Origin: Fidelibacterota bacterium UBA2986
GTDB taxonomy: Bacteria > Fidelibacterota > Marinisomatia > Marinisomatales > AB-629-J13
Length of the DNA stretch: 40,317 bases
Assembly: GCA_002346675.1 (NCBI GenBank)
Contig: DEAI01000009.1
Coordinates: 1-40,317 of the forward strand
Direction of reading: 5' to 3'
The notes beneath the pieces were generated by a model that saw nothing but the letters and a program-made list of their open reading frames with translations, did no database searches and had not been told where the DNA came from. This document shows, piece by piece, positions 16,240-25,638 of this stretch (positions are counted from its first letter, which is position 1; every line of letters starts with the position of its first letter). Made by a program: the position numbers and the translations under genes.

Positions 16240-17481
16240 ATGAGCAAAAATCGAAAATTTGATATTGTAGTGTGGGGAGCTTCCGGCTTCACAGGGAGGC
16301 TCGTCTGTGAGTATTTGGTAGACAAATACGGATTGGGTGAATCCTCCAATTTTGAATGGGCAATAGCAGGGCGAAACCGTGAAAAACTCGAGAGAATTCA
16401 GAGAGAATTAACAGCTAAACACAGCCATGAGTTACCAATTTTAATTGGGAACAGTTTTGATATTGAGTCTATCAAAACGATCACATCAAGCACCAAAGTT
16501 ATTTTAACTACCGTAGGACCCTATTTAAAATATGGGATAACACTTGTAGATGCCTGTATCCAGACCCAGACTCACTATTGTGACCTCACTGGAGAGGTCC
16601 CATTTATTCATCAAACCATACAACAGTATCAAGAGAACGCAAGAGCGGCACAGGTAAAAATTGTTCACTCCTGTGGTTTTGACTCGGTCCCATCTGATTT
16701 AGGGGTAATGATGCTGCAAAAAAAAGTACTCCAAGAAGTAAGTTCGCCCTTAAAGAGGGTTAGACTTTATGTAAAAAAAATAAAAGGCGGTGTCAGCGGA
16801 GGAACAATCTCAAGTATGCTTGAGATCATGAAAAATGCTAAAGATAGATCAATTAGGAAAATCTTGAATAACCCCTACTCACTTTATCCAAAAGAATTAT
16901 CATCGGGACCCAAACAACCTGATCTAAAAAGCATTAAGTGGGATGAGACTGTTAACCAATGGGTAGGTCCTTTTATTATGTCTCGGTTTAACTCTGCTAT
17001 AGTTAGAAGGACAAATGCGTTATTAAATTTTATCTATGGGCAGGATTTTATATATGATGAAGTATCTACCTATCCAAAAAAGTCGTTTTCTAAGTTAAGA
17101 GCTGAGCTAAATAGGATTGGATTGGGGATACTAGTCACACTGCTTTATTTCAGTTTTACCAGGTGGTTTCTGAAGAATACCATCTTACCAAAACCAGGAG
17201 AAGGACCCTCAAAACAAAAACGAGAAGAAGGTCTTTTTAAATTGGTTCTTATTGGATTGACAAATGGAAAACAACATAAAGTTACCGTCTCCTGCAAGTC
17301 TGATCCGGGGTATTCAGGGACCGCACTTATGATAGCAGAGTCAGCTCTCTGTTTAGCTATTAATACAAAAATTTTACCGGAGCATTATGGGATTCTAACT
17401 CCTGCTGTTGCAATGGGAAATAGCCTAATTGAGAGGCTTCAAAATGCGGGAATGGAATTTAAGTATACAGATAAATTGTAA
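16240..17481 (+). CDS. Saccharopine dehydrogenase-like oxidoreductase (trans-acting enoyl reductase family)
   Basis: 413 residues. N-terminal Rossmann fold with the dinucleotide motif VVWGASGFTGRLVCEYLV at about 10-27 and AGRNREKLERI at 43-53. TTVGPYLKYGITLVDACI, THYCDLTGEVPFI and HSCGFDSVPSDLGV are hallmarks of the SCCPDH/trans-acting enoyl reductase group rather than true saccharopine reductase. A hydrophobic segment at about 289-305 (LGILVTLLYFSFTRWF) suggests membrane or lipid association, as in human SCCPDH. C-terminal YSGTALMIAESALCLA. Probably acts on a lipid or polyketide enoyl substrate; the actual substrate is unknown. Apparently monocistronic, with 133 bp to the next plus-strand gene. 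Confidence 0.88.
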   Translation: MSKNRKFDIVVWGASGFTGRLVCEYLVDKYGLGESSNFEWAIAGRNREKLERIQRELTAKHSHELPILIGNSFDIESIKTITSSTKVILTTVGPYLKYGITLVDACIQTQTHYCDLTGEVPFIHQTIQQYQENARAAQVKIVHSCGFDSVPSDLGVMMLQKKVLQEVSSPLKRVRLYVKKIKGGVSGGTISSMLEIMKNAKDRSIRKILNNPYSLYPKELSSGPKQPDLKSIKWDETVNQWVGPFIMSRFNSAIVRRTNALLNFIYGQDFIYDEVSTYPKKSFSKLRAELNRIGLGILVTLLYFSFTRWFLKNTILPKPGEGPSKQKREEGLFKLVLIGLTNGKQHKVTVSCKSDPGYSGTALMIAESALCLAINTKILPEHYGILTPAVAMGNSLIERLQNAGMEFKYTDKL

Positions 17482-17614
17482 ATTATGAGGATTTTTTCCA
17501 GCATATATTTTGTTTAAATTTCATTATGTCAGTTGGATTATTTTGAGGCTATGATTAACCAAAAAATTAACTGAATTCATTTTTCGTCAATATTTATCTA
17601 CAGGAAACAATTTG

Positions 17615-20600
17615 ATGAACACAATACGTAAATATTTCAAGCTTATATTTTTTTCAGTTTTCACCCTAACAGTCCTCTTTCCAAAATCTTTCAATATCAG
17701 CGGGAAACGGGGAATATGGAAGCACTATCTTACTGTCGATGGGATAACCAGCAACTATATTTATGGTGTTTCCGTTGATAATAATAATTCCATTTGGCTA
17801 TCAACATCCAGCGGGGTCACCCATTTCAATGGTCTAACCTTTAGCAATTATGGTTATGATTCAGGGCTCCCTCCCAGCAATATATCCAATATCCTGATGT
17901 TGTCATCTGGTGAAATTGTTGCAGTATCTGAAACGAATGGTGCTCTAAAGCTAGATAACGGTACATTCACAGAAATATCTGGATTATACGGAAAAAACAT
18001 ATATACCTCTTCTATTGATAGCGATGGGAACCTAGTCGTCACTACGGAAAAAGGAGTTTTTACTCACAAAGGGGGAAAATATAATTCTTTGATAAAAATT
18101 GGTAATAAAACAATAACCGCAATCGATAACAGCGAGCAAGGAGACTGGTACGGCGGAAAAGGAATGGTATATTTTGATAACGGTAAACTACTTAAGGAAT
18201 ATGATCTAACAGAATATACAGGTCAATCAAAAATTACAAGTATATCAGGGACTGGAGATGATGAAGCATGGATAGGCACTGTGAAAGGTTTGTACAGAGT
18301 CAAGGATGGAAAAATAACAAATGCAAGTGATTCAGGGAAATTATCCTCCAAAGTTATAAGAGCTCTTAAATTGGATAAAAATGGAAATCTATGGGTTGGA
18401 ACTGATAAAGGATTGTATCTCTACAACGAAAGAAAATTCACTCAAATTGAATCACCTATTGATATTGAAAATGATATAAAAAATCAAAAAATATATTCTC
18501 TGAATTTTACGGACGACGATAAGCTGTTGATTGGTACGTTTGGAGCAGGTCTATATGTTTTTGACCCCTATACTTTTAGAAACCTCGATAAGGATGACGG
18601 ATTTAAATCCACGACCGTGAGAGCTGTAGTCACAGGAGACAATGGTGAGCTGTGGGTTGGAACTGATAAAGGACTAATAGTCATGAAAGATGAGAGGATC
18701 ATTAATAGAGTTGGCAGAGGAGATGGTCTAATGTCAAACAATATCTTGGATCTTCACCGGAGCGCCTCAGGGATGCTGTGGATTGCCACTACCAAAGGAT
18801 TTACAAAATATTCCAAAGGGAGAATGAAGGCATTTTCATCATCAGACGGGTTACCTTCTAATATAGTTACCTCAATTTTTTCAGATAAAACAGGTGTCAC
18901 CTGGCTCGGCTCTGATGGAAGTGGAGTGACCGCGTTCAAGAACGATGATTTTTATAATTATAGTATGGCAGATGGTTTAGCTTCCAATAATGTATATGAT
19001 ATTATTCAATCTCCCGAGGGACTGATTTATTTTGCGTGTTACGGAGGAGGGATCAGTATCTGGGACGGAAAGCGGTTCTCAGACCTGCCTACCGAACTTC
19101 CTGACAAAAGAATATTCTCTCTCGCCTTAGATCATGACCAAAATCTTTGGATAGGAATGGAGTCAGGAGTTGCCGTGGTAAGAAGTGATTCCATCACCCA
19201 TTTTACCACGTCAAGCGGTTTGGCTCACAATGAAACTCGAGTTTTGAAGGTGGATAAAAAAGGAAAAATATGGGCAGGGTCTTTTGGCGGAGGAGTCTCC
19301 TGCTATAACCATGAATTGTGGATATCGCTTAATGAAAAAGATGGATTGATAAGTAATACAATTGGAACAATTGCTTTTATGGATGATGAAACTACAGTTT
19401 TTGGAGGGGATGGAGGAATTTCTTATTATGACCCCACGGAATTTACTTTTCCGCTATTTATCCAAAATATTCAAACACCGAGGGGGGATATTTTAATCAA
19501 TGATAAACAATCAGAAGAAATCAATTCTATCACAAATGATAGAATATTTATTGATGTTTCTTCGGTTAATTTTAACGACCGAATTGAGAACCAGTATTTT
19601 CAATATAGAATTCCTGAAATTGGTGGGGATTGGACATCGACCCAAACGGGATCTTTCGAGTTTAACCCTCAATCATCGGGAAATTATACCTTTGAAATTC
19701 AAGGAATTGATTCCGACTTAAATTACTCCCAACTCCTCCATATTCCATTCAAGGTTGTTCCCATATGGTATATGAATCCGAAGACCGCTATCCCTTTTTG
19801 GGGAGTCCTATTCATTCTTATTTCCCTGACGGTATTTTCTTCACTTAACTATCAAAAGAAAAATAAAGAAGCAAGGGACCTTAGAGAAGCTGAAATTATC
19901 CGCCAGCAGGAAGAGCTGGAACTTGCAAGTGAATTTCAGTTGTCTCTGTTACCAGAAAATTTACCTGACTATGATGGATATGAAATAACCGGATACCAGA
20001 AAACATCTACAGAGGTAGGTGGAGACTACTATGACTTTTTTGAAAACCCAGACGGAACTTTTTACGCAATCTGTGGAGATGCAACGGGTCACGGTCTAAC
20101 TGCAGGAAATATCGTTTCAATTACCAAGTCAGTACTTGTAACCTCACCGCTGGACGATCCAAAAGAAATTCTACTACGGTTAAATAAAACTTTGATAAAA
20201 CTTAAGCTGGGTCTAAACCGAATGTGTGTCAATATGGTAAAAGCAAAGGGCAATAAGGTTGTATTTACATCTGCAGGTATGCCTCCCGCTTATCACTATA
20301 TTGCAAAAAAAGGAGAAATGAAAGAAATATTGATACCAGGACTACCATTGGGCTCACTTAAGAACATGATAGTCAATACAACAGAAATTACACTTGATAA
20401 AGGGGATGTATTTGTGATGATGAGCGATGGGTTCCCTGAAGCTCCAAACCCAGCGGGTGAACTGCTAAGCTATGAAACTGTGGAAAAATGCCTGCTTGAC
20501 AACATAAATAACGATGTAATTACAATGCAGAATGAACTGGTTAGAATTACAGATGAATGGCTTGCAGGAGGAGACCTGCCGGATGATTGTACTATGGTTA

Positions 20601-20620
20601 TTCTAAAAAAGACGACATAG
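17615..20620 (+). CDS. Regulator-propeller sensor with SpoIIE-type protein phosphatase output
   Basis: 1001 residues from the ATG at 17615 (AGGA ten bases upstream; the TTG just before it is not needed). Signal peptide, then about 14 propeller repeats to about residue 620 (LWVGTDKGLYLYNE, LWIATTKGFTKYS, LWIGMESGVAVV), enough for two seven-bladed propellers. A Y_Y_Y domain (FQYRIPEIGGDW) follows, one membrane helix at about 725-748 and a coiled coil (LREAEIIRQQEELELA). The SpoIIE/PP2C domain covers about 772-1001 with intact metal motifs: EVGGDYYDF, GDATGHG, MMSDG and PDDCT. It would sense a periplasmic ligand and dephosphorylate cytoplasmic STAS antagonists, plausibly those encoded at 25274 and 27755. 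No histidine kinase domain is present. Confidence 0.93.
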   Translation: MNTIRKYFKLIFFSVFTLTVLFPKSFNISGKRGIWKHYLTVDGITSNYIYGVSVDNNNSIWLSTSSGVTHFNGLTFSNYGYDSGLPPSNISNILMLSSGEIVAVSETNGALKLDNGTFTEISGLYGKNIYTSSIDSDGNLVVTTEKGVFTHKGGKYNSLIKIGNKTITAIDNSEQGDWYGGKGMVYFDNGKLLKEYDLTEYTGQSKITSISGTGDDEAWIGTVKGLYRVKDGKITNASDSGKLSSKVIRALKLDKNGNLWVGTDKGLYLYNERKFTQIESPIDIENDIKNQKIYSLNFTDDDKLLIGTFGAGLYVFDPYTFRNLDKDDGFKSTTVRAVVTGDNGELWVGTDKGLIVMKDERIINRVGRGDGLMSNNILDLHRSASGMLWIATTKGFTKYSKGRMKAFSSSDGLPSNIVTSIFSDKTGVTWLGSDGSGVTAFKNDDFYNYSMADGLASNNVYDIIQSPEGLIYFACYGGGISIWDGKRFSDLPTELPDKRIFSLALDHDQNLWIGMESGVAVVRSDSITHFTTSSGLAHNETRVLKVDKKGKIWAGSFGGGVSCYNHELWISLNEKDGLISNTIGTIAFMDDETTVFGGDGGISYYDPTEFTFPLFIQNIQTPRGDILINDKQSEEINSITNDRIFIDVSSVNFNDRIENQYFQYRIPEIGGDWTSTQTGSFEFNPQSSGNYTFEIQGIDSDLNYSQLLHIPFKVVPIWYMNPKTAIPFWGVLFILISLTVFSSLNYQKKNKEARDLREAEIIRQQEELELASEFQLSLLPENLPDYDGYEITGYQKTSTEVGGDYYDFFENPDGTFYAICGDATGHGLTAGNIVSITKSVLVTSPLDDPKEILLRLNKTLIKLKLGLNRMCVNMVKAKGNKVVFTSAGMPPAYHYIAKKGEMKEILIPGLPLGSLKNMIVNTTEITLDKGDVFVMMSDGFPEAPNPAGELLSYETVEKCLLDNINNDVITMQNELVRITDEWLAGGDLPDDCTMVILKKTT

Positions 20621-20675
20621 ATTAGAAGTTCTCAAACCAGATTTTTCAACAAAAAATATCTGTTCCCTCCATATA

Positions 20676-20700
20676 TAATCCATTACTTATAATTGGATTA
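20676..20700. other. Weak inverted repeat in 283-bp intergenic region
   Basis: TAATCCA (20676-20682) and TGGATTA (20694-20700) form seven-base arms with an eleven-base spacer. It lies 55 bp past the phosphatase stop. There is no T-tract, so terminator function is doubtful. The remaining intergenic sequence (20621-20903) is AT-rich with no gene or RNA I recognise; the promoter of the YD-repeat gene should be near its end. Confidence 0.3.
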
Positions 20701-20903
20701 CTAATGAACTATAAAAATTCTAAGTTATTTTATATCTATCAATTGGTAGGTTTGTTCATTCTAAAATGTATGTTTCAGTAAATAAAATAATAATATAAAC
20801 TATACTAATCATTCCCTCTTATATTTTGGTATGCATTTTGCGTCCAATAAATAATGGAATACTGGTACATTATTAATAGAAGACAATGAATTAAATAAAA
20901 CTA

Positions 20904-21860
20904 ATGAAAAAACTAATATTTATATCAATTGTGATATCTTTATCCTCTATAGTTTTTTGTCAAGGATTAACCGATAAATTAAATATTTTGAGGGGAGTGA
21001 AATCTGAAATTAGAAATGAGTTTAATTTTGAACAAAATTTTGGAGAGTGGAAAGAAATTCCCGGAAAGGAAAAAATTCATTTTCAATATGATAAAAAAGG
21101 AAATCTTATTGATGAATCAAAATATGATTCTAAGGGGACATTAATTTCCAAATCTTCATTTAAATATGATAAAAATAAAAACAGGATTGAACAAATGGAT
21201 TATTTGCCGGATGGGTCTCTCAAATATCAAATTATGTTCAAGTATGATACTAATGGTAACAAGGTGGAGGAATCCAAGTATGATGCAGATGGATGGAAAT
21301 TATATACAAAGAAAAACTATGTATTTGCGAAATATAATTCCAGAGGCCAGGTGGTTGAAGAAACCAAGTATGATTCTGACAGATTATTAAAATCAAAAAT
21401 TACCTACAATTATGATTCGCTAGGGAATTTATCTGAATCCTCTAGGTTTGGATTAATGAAATCAAAAATTACCAATAGGTATGATATATATGGGAATATT
21501 ACTGAAGAACTAAAATATGATTCTGAAGGAATTTTGACAACTCAATCCGTTTCAGAGTTTGATTCTATCGGGAATCATATTGCCTGGTCAATGTTTGATC
21601 CTGATGGGGAGTTAGCCTCTATAAGTACGGATGACCTCTATTTAAAAGATTATAGCAGATGGATAGGTAATTATGATACAAGCGGGAAGCCAGTTGAAAA
21701 ATTGTTTTATGACTCAGATGAAAATTTAAAGCAAAAGTTTGTATATAATTACAGCGACAACCGAAATTATGAATATGTAGTGTATGCGTATGAATACAAA
21801 TTTGGTGAAATACAGGAAATACCTGTTAAAAAATTCACTTTCGAGTATGAGGAATATTAA
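20904..21860 (+). CDS. Secreted YD-repeat protein (RHS-like short repeats)
   Basis: 318 residues. Signal peptide at about 1-19 (LSSIVFC-QG). The mature protein is built from about nine imperfect repeats of 20-25 residues of the form YDxxGNxxExxKYDSxGxLxxK, such as FKYDTNGNKVEESKYDADG and NYDSLGNLSESSRF. These resemble the YD repeats of RHS/teneurin proteins and the antitoxin-like repeat proteins of Bacteroidota, but there is no RHS core and no toxin tip. FGEWKEIP near the start is echoed by FGEIQEIP at the end, so the repeat array is framed by a related segment. No clear Shine-Dalgarno. It converges on the TonB-dependent receptor gene with a gap of only ten bases. Role unknown. Confidence 0.75.
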   Translation: MKKLIFISIVISLSSIVFCQGLTDKLNILRGVKSEIRNEFNFEQNFGEWKEIPGKEKIHFQYDKKGNLIDESKYDSKGTLISKSSFKYDKNKNRIEQMDYLPDGSLKYQIMFKYDTNGNKVEESKYDADGWKLYTKKNYVFAKYNSRGQVVEETKYDSDRLLKSKITYNYDSLGNLSESSRFGLMKSKITNRYDIYGNITEELKYDSEGILTTQSVSEFDSIGNHIAWSMFDPDGELASISTDDLYLKDYSRWIGNYDTSGKPVEKLFYDSDENLKQKFVYNYSDNRNYEYVVYAYEYKFGEIQEIPVKKFTFEYEEY

Positions 21861-21870
21861 TAAGCTATAA

Positions 21871-24800
21871 TTAAAATTCATACCCCAGATCCAAGTAAAA
21901 GGATCTAGGAATTTTAGGGGTGAGAGGGAAAGTGACGCTCTCATTTTCTAATATATTATTAATACCGAACCCAACCTTTAAGCTTTCATTCAATGAATAA
22001 ATTAGATTCATATTTAAAAACATATCTCCGCCAATGGTGCCCTTGTTTATATGAAAATTGCTCCCCTCAAAATAAAGTTCTGGGTTTTCTTCTCCCTCTT
22101 TGGTAGCCTTATAGGCACCACTTAAAAATTCATAAGAAGATTTTCCACTTACAGATAGGTTCAAATCTAAATTATTAAAATAGAGGTCAAAAAGTGTCAA
22201 TGAAAAATTATATTTTAATCTGGGAGTGTTACTGTAGACATTAAAAAAGTCTAAATAATTAATATATGTGGAATCATTATCAGAGTCATCTAAGAGATCA
22301 TTGTGAAAATTTTCTGCCTTATGGCGTTTTGCTTCCAGGTCTGAATCATCAAAATAAGAAAGGTTAGCTGATACTTCGTATGCATCCCTAAAATATTTTA
22401 AACCTATATCCAATCCGTAAAAATCAACCTCAATTGGAATGCTCTGATAGGTTAACACCCAAATATCTCGGTCTATTACACTGCCATCACCATATCTAAT
22501 TTCGGTATTGGTACCACTATTTCCGAAAGGCTGTTTATCACCATACACCATTGCAGTATCTATATATGCATCTGAATCAGAACTATTAAAGACCATTCCT
22601 GCAAACACTCCCTGACAATATGCGATAGCTGATGCCTCATCAGCTCCCGTTCCCATAACACCTCCGATACAAGACATCGCAGCTTCAGAGACTGTTCCAT
22701 CTGTATTGTACATCAAACTTATAACACCCGGAGTCAAGGCCTCCATATCCGGTATTTTCATATAGTTTCGTCCTGTAGTACCAATGTGTCCAAGTGCTGC
22801 TTTCAAATTTTTATATCTGTTTATATAAAAATTAACATCTAATAGAGTATACTGGTTTAGTAACCCTGAATAGGCAAGCTCTATTGAATTCAGTATTTCC
22901 AGTTTCAGTGGTTCAACGGTCAGGCGATTTATGAGTTCATCTCCCTCATCATAAATAAAGTTCCAGTTATTATCATTAAAATCAATGATTTCAAACCCCC
23001 TACTATTCCCAGATGCCATTGCATGTAAGCTTGCGACATATTCAGGGTCGTATGGATTGGTAGTGGAATCTACACCGACAGCCCAAGGAGCTAGATTTGG
23101 AAAAAAAGGATTATCTGGTCCCCAATAAGGAACTTCAATAGGTTGAATGTTTAGAAGATTATTATGTAGATGTCTATCTGTTAATGTAGGCGCTTTAAAT
23201 GCACTACCTGCAATAAGTTTTAAACTACCATTTAAGAAGTTATCTTTTACTAGTGCCATTTTTGGAGAAAAATTACTTTTATAATATTGGTGATCATCAA
23301 ATCTAATTGAGGCCGTGAGCTCATAGTCATCAGAAAATGTTTTTGTTAGTTGTCCATAAATTCCGTAACGATATTCAGTTATATCTTCTCCAGAATATTC
23401 TTTTGTAATTTGGTCATATCCATAATCATTTAGATTTTTTCTCTCAGTCTCTGGATTGACAAATTGATAATCAACGCCACTAACTAGCTGTAATACATCA
23501 GATATCTGTTTACTATATTGGTAATCTAGAATATGACGTGTTGCGTTTCCCAACAAAACTATATTCTCATTCAAATTATTATTTGGTAAAATGTCAGACC
23601 AAACTTTAGACCAAGGCATATAATTAAATACACTATCTTTTTGGATGTCTGCCTGACTTTGAGCTATTGTATATCTAACTATACCGGTCATCTTTTGATT
23701 CTTATAGTTGTATCTCAGAGAGTGATCATTTGATGAATATTTTGTGTCTATGTTTAGTGAATTGTTTTTAGAAAATATTGGTGATACACTGCCCATGCTA
23801 TATCCTTTACCACTCTCTTTTGAGATGGAAAGTGACAACTCTTTATCATTTCCCAATTCATAATAAAAATTTCCGGTAAAATTATATCTATCCTGATCCA
23901 TAACTCCATATACATCTTCCTGAAGAAAATAGTAAAACCTATCATTAAGAGGATTAGTAGGGTCATGATCTAAATAGCCTGCTGCCCAACCATCTGATTC
24001 TGTCATACTAACCGTATCGGGCAAATTATTCCAATCCTCAACCCAAGGGAAGTCATCTACAGATGAGTCAGGATAAACACCATAGAACCAAACAGGATCC
24101 ACATAATTTCCATCTGCATCTTTTTCCGTATTGCCTAGGTTATACTCTTTGGCGATTAATCCCTCAAAAACGATATCAAAAGAAAATTTATCAAATACAT
24201 TGGAATATCTTCCTCCGACTCTCATTTTATTTACATCAGAGAGAGAAAGATTAATCTCATTGGTATCATCGGTTCTCGGATGTTTCTTCAAGATATTTAA
24301 AATACCGGTTGTCGCATCTGGACCATACAAGGTTGATTGAGGACCAAACACTACTTCAACCCTATCAATTGACTCTTTTGGTGGTGACGTTAAGGTAGTA
24401 TTTACAATACCAGAAATAATCTCACCCATATCCACACCGTCGTTATATTGTTTGAACCGTGTGTTGAATGCTCCGTCAAACCCTCTTGCATTTATTTGTG
24501 CTCCCTGAACGCCAAAATAATTCACATCAACTCCCTTAAGACCAGATATAAGTCGAAGATAGCTCTCAACACCAACTTGTCTTCTGATCTCAACGCTTTT
24601 CATTAGTGAAACTACACTGGGGGCTTGGGTGACCTTTTGCTTTCTCTTTGCAGCAGATACGACCACTTCATTCAGTCCAAGGGCAGATGAAACCAACTCA
24701 AAATTAACATTCTTTAATGCATTCCCTTTTAATATATCCTTTGATTCCTCCAACTCTACATCAACACCTAATTTATCAATTAGAACGGATCCCGTTTCAT

Positions 24801-25080
24801 TTTTTTCATCCAGGTCATATAATGTAATGTAAATTTCTTTTGTCTGAGACTCATATCCAATATAGTCTACTCTCAATATATACTTACCTGTGGGGATTCT
24901 AGACAAAAGGTAATTTCCTACTGAGTCGGTTACAGCTCCCAAATTTGAACCTATCAATGAAACATTAGCACCCGGTAATACCTGTCCCTCACTGGCGATG
25001 GTTCCACTAACAGATCCTGTGGAAGAATAAACAATTGTAGCTAAAAATATGGTTATGCAAATTGTTTTAATGATATTCAT
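21871..25080 (-). CDS. TonB-dependent outer-membrane receptor with CarboxypepD-reg domain
   Basis: 1069 residues. Signal peptide 1-21 (TIVYSSTGS). A carboxypeptidase-regulatory-like beta domain covers about 22-85 (SGTIASEGQVLPGANVSLIG, IPTGKYILRVDYIGYESQ), then a spacer with ILKGNALKNVNFEL. The plug domain is at about 150-270 (VVSAAKRKQKVTQAPSVVSL, INARGFDGAFNTRF, RVEVVFGPQSTLYGPDATTG), followed by the 22-stranded barrel ending SFYLDLGYEF with terminal aromatic Phe. It imports a large or scarce substrate using TonB energy. No SusD partner is adjacent, so this looks like a stand-alone TonB-dependent transporter rather than a SusC. An extracellular loop has two Cys (CIGGVMGTGADEASAIAYCQ) that could form a disulphide. 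Substrate not predictable. Confidence 0.92.
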   Translation of the reverse strand: MNIIKTICITIFLATIVYSSTGSVSGTIASEGQVLPGANVSLIGSNLGAVTDSVGNYLLSRIPTGKYILRVDYIGYESQTKEIYITLYDLDEKNETGSVLIDKLGVDVELEESKDILKGNALKNVNFELVSSALGLNEVVVSAAKRKQKVTQAPSVVSLMKSVEIRRQVGVESYLRLISGLKGVDVNYFGVQGAQINARGFDGAFNTRFKQYNDGVDMGEIISGIVNTTLTSPPKESIDRVEVVFGPQSTLYGPDATTGILNILKKHPRTDDTNEINLSLSDVNKMRVGGRYSNVFDKFSFDIVFEGLIAKEYNLGNTEKDADGNYVDPVWFYGVYPDSSVDDFPWVEDWNNLPDTVSMTESDGWAAGYLDHDPTNPLNDRFYYFLQEDVYGVMDQDRYNFTGNFYYELGNDKELSLSISKESGKGYSMGSVSPIFSKNNSLNIDTKYSSNDHSLRYNYKNQKMTGIVRYTIAQSQADIQKDSVFNYMPWSKVWSDILPNNNLNENIVLLGNATRHILDYQYSKQISDVLQLVSGVDYQFVNPETERKNLNDYGYDQITKEYSGEDITEYRYGIYGQLTKTFSDDYELTASIRFDDHQYYKSNFSPKMALVKDNFLNGSLKLIAGSAFKAPTLTDRHLHNNLLNIQPIEVPYWGPDNPFFPNLAPWAVGVDSTTNPYDPEYVASLHAMASGNSRGFEIIDFNDNNWNFIYDEGDELINRLTVEPLKLEILNSIELAYSGLLNQYTLLDVNFYINRYKNLKAALGHIGTTGRNYMKIPDMEALTPGVISLMYNTDGTVSEAAMSCIGGVMGTGADEASAIAYCQGVFAGMVFNSSDSDAYIDTAMVYGDKQPFGNSGTNTEIRYGDGSVIDRDIWVLTYQSIPIEVDFYGLDIGLKYFRDAYEVSANLSYFDDSDLEAKRHKAENFHNDLLDDSDNDSTYINYLDFFNVYSNTPRLKYNFSLTLFDLYFNNLDLNLSVSGKSSYEFLSGAYKATKEGEENPELYFEGSNFHINKGTIGGDMFLNMNLIYSLNESLKVGFGINNILENESVTFPLTPKIPRSFYLDLGYEF

Positions 25081-25273
25081 GGCTTCCTATCCTAATTAAG
25101 TGTGTCATTATACTTGTTTGGGTATGATAACAATTTAAAAATATTTATGCTTGAATAATAATTCTCTTTAAAAAATATCTTTTACGAATTTATGTTGATT
25201 CATGCAATTTATTGGTATCACCTATTTATTTCATTATAAAAATATTTTAATATGATATTATTCATTTCATCTA

Positions 25274-25627
25274 TTAATTCAAATAGGCTTTCACAGCTTC
25301 TGTTTCATCTGAAAACACATTTGAATATTGATCCAATCCCATAATTATAAATGTTTTGTTTACCATGGGAGAAAGATTGAATGACCCCAATTCACCTCCA
25401 ACCATTTGTAATTTTTGAATGACCTCCAATAAAATTGATACACCCAAACTGTTCACAAGTTGAGTATCTTTAAAATCGATTAAAAAGTGAGTTTTCCCTG
25501 CTTCTATTTTTTCTTCGCATATACTGATTATCTCTTTCCCTAAAAGATTATTTAAATATCCATGCGTCCGGAGAATGACTACGCCACCATCCTTTTCCTG
25601 GACATCTACGCTAAACATATCAGTCAT
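25274..25627 (-). CDS. STAS-domain anti-sigma factor antagonist (RsbV/SpoIIAA-like), copy B
   Basis: 117 residues, one STAS domain. The phosphorylation loop reads FKDTQLVNSLGVSIL, with Ser60 as the likely target of an RsbW-type kinase. The sequence is closely similar to the STAS protein at 27755 (shared VILRT.GYLNN, LVNS.GVSIL.E.I.KLQ and NKTF.IMG). It is the last gene of the operon RsbW-STAS-cyclase-STAS, 11 bp after the cyclase. When unphosphorylated it should sequester the RsbW-like kinase. The SpoIIE phosphatase at 17615 could supply dephosphorylation. The 193 bp downstream to the receptor gene holds nothing I can name besides that gene's promoter. Confidence 0.9.
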   Translation of the reverse strand: MTDMFSVDVQEKDGGVVILRTHGYLNNLLGKEIISICEEKIEAGKTHFLIDFKDTQLVNSLGVSILLEVIQKLQMVGGELGSFNLSPMVNKTFIIMGLDQYSNVFSDETEAVKAYLN

Positions 25628-25638
25628 AAACTAAATAA

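Noticed and set aside
17615..20620. Hybrid two-component sensor kinase (common for propeller/Y_Y_Y proteins)
   Set aside because: No HisKA or HATPase motifs follow the membrane helix; the output domain has SpoIIE/PP2C motifs instead.
21871..25080. Second SusC-type locus
   Set aside because: No SusD-like lipoprotein gene is adjacent, and the plug lacks the SusC-type GxNGxxx pattern seen at 30100; a stand-alone TonB-dependent receptor fits better.
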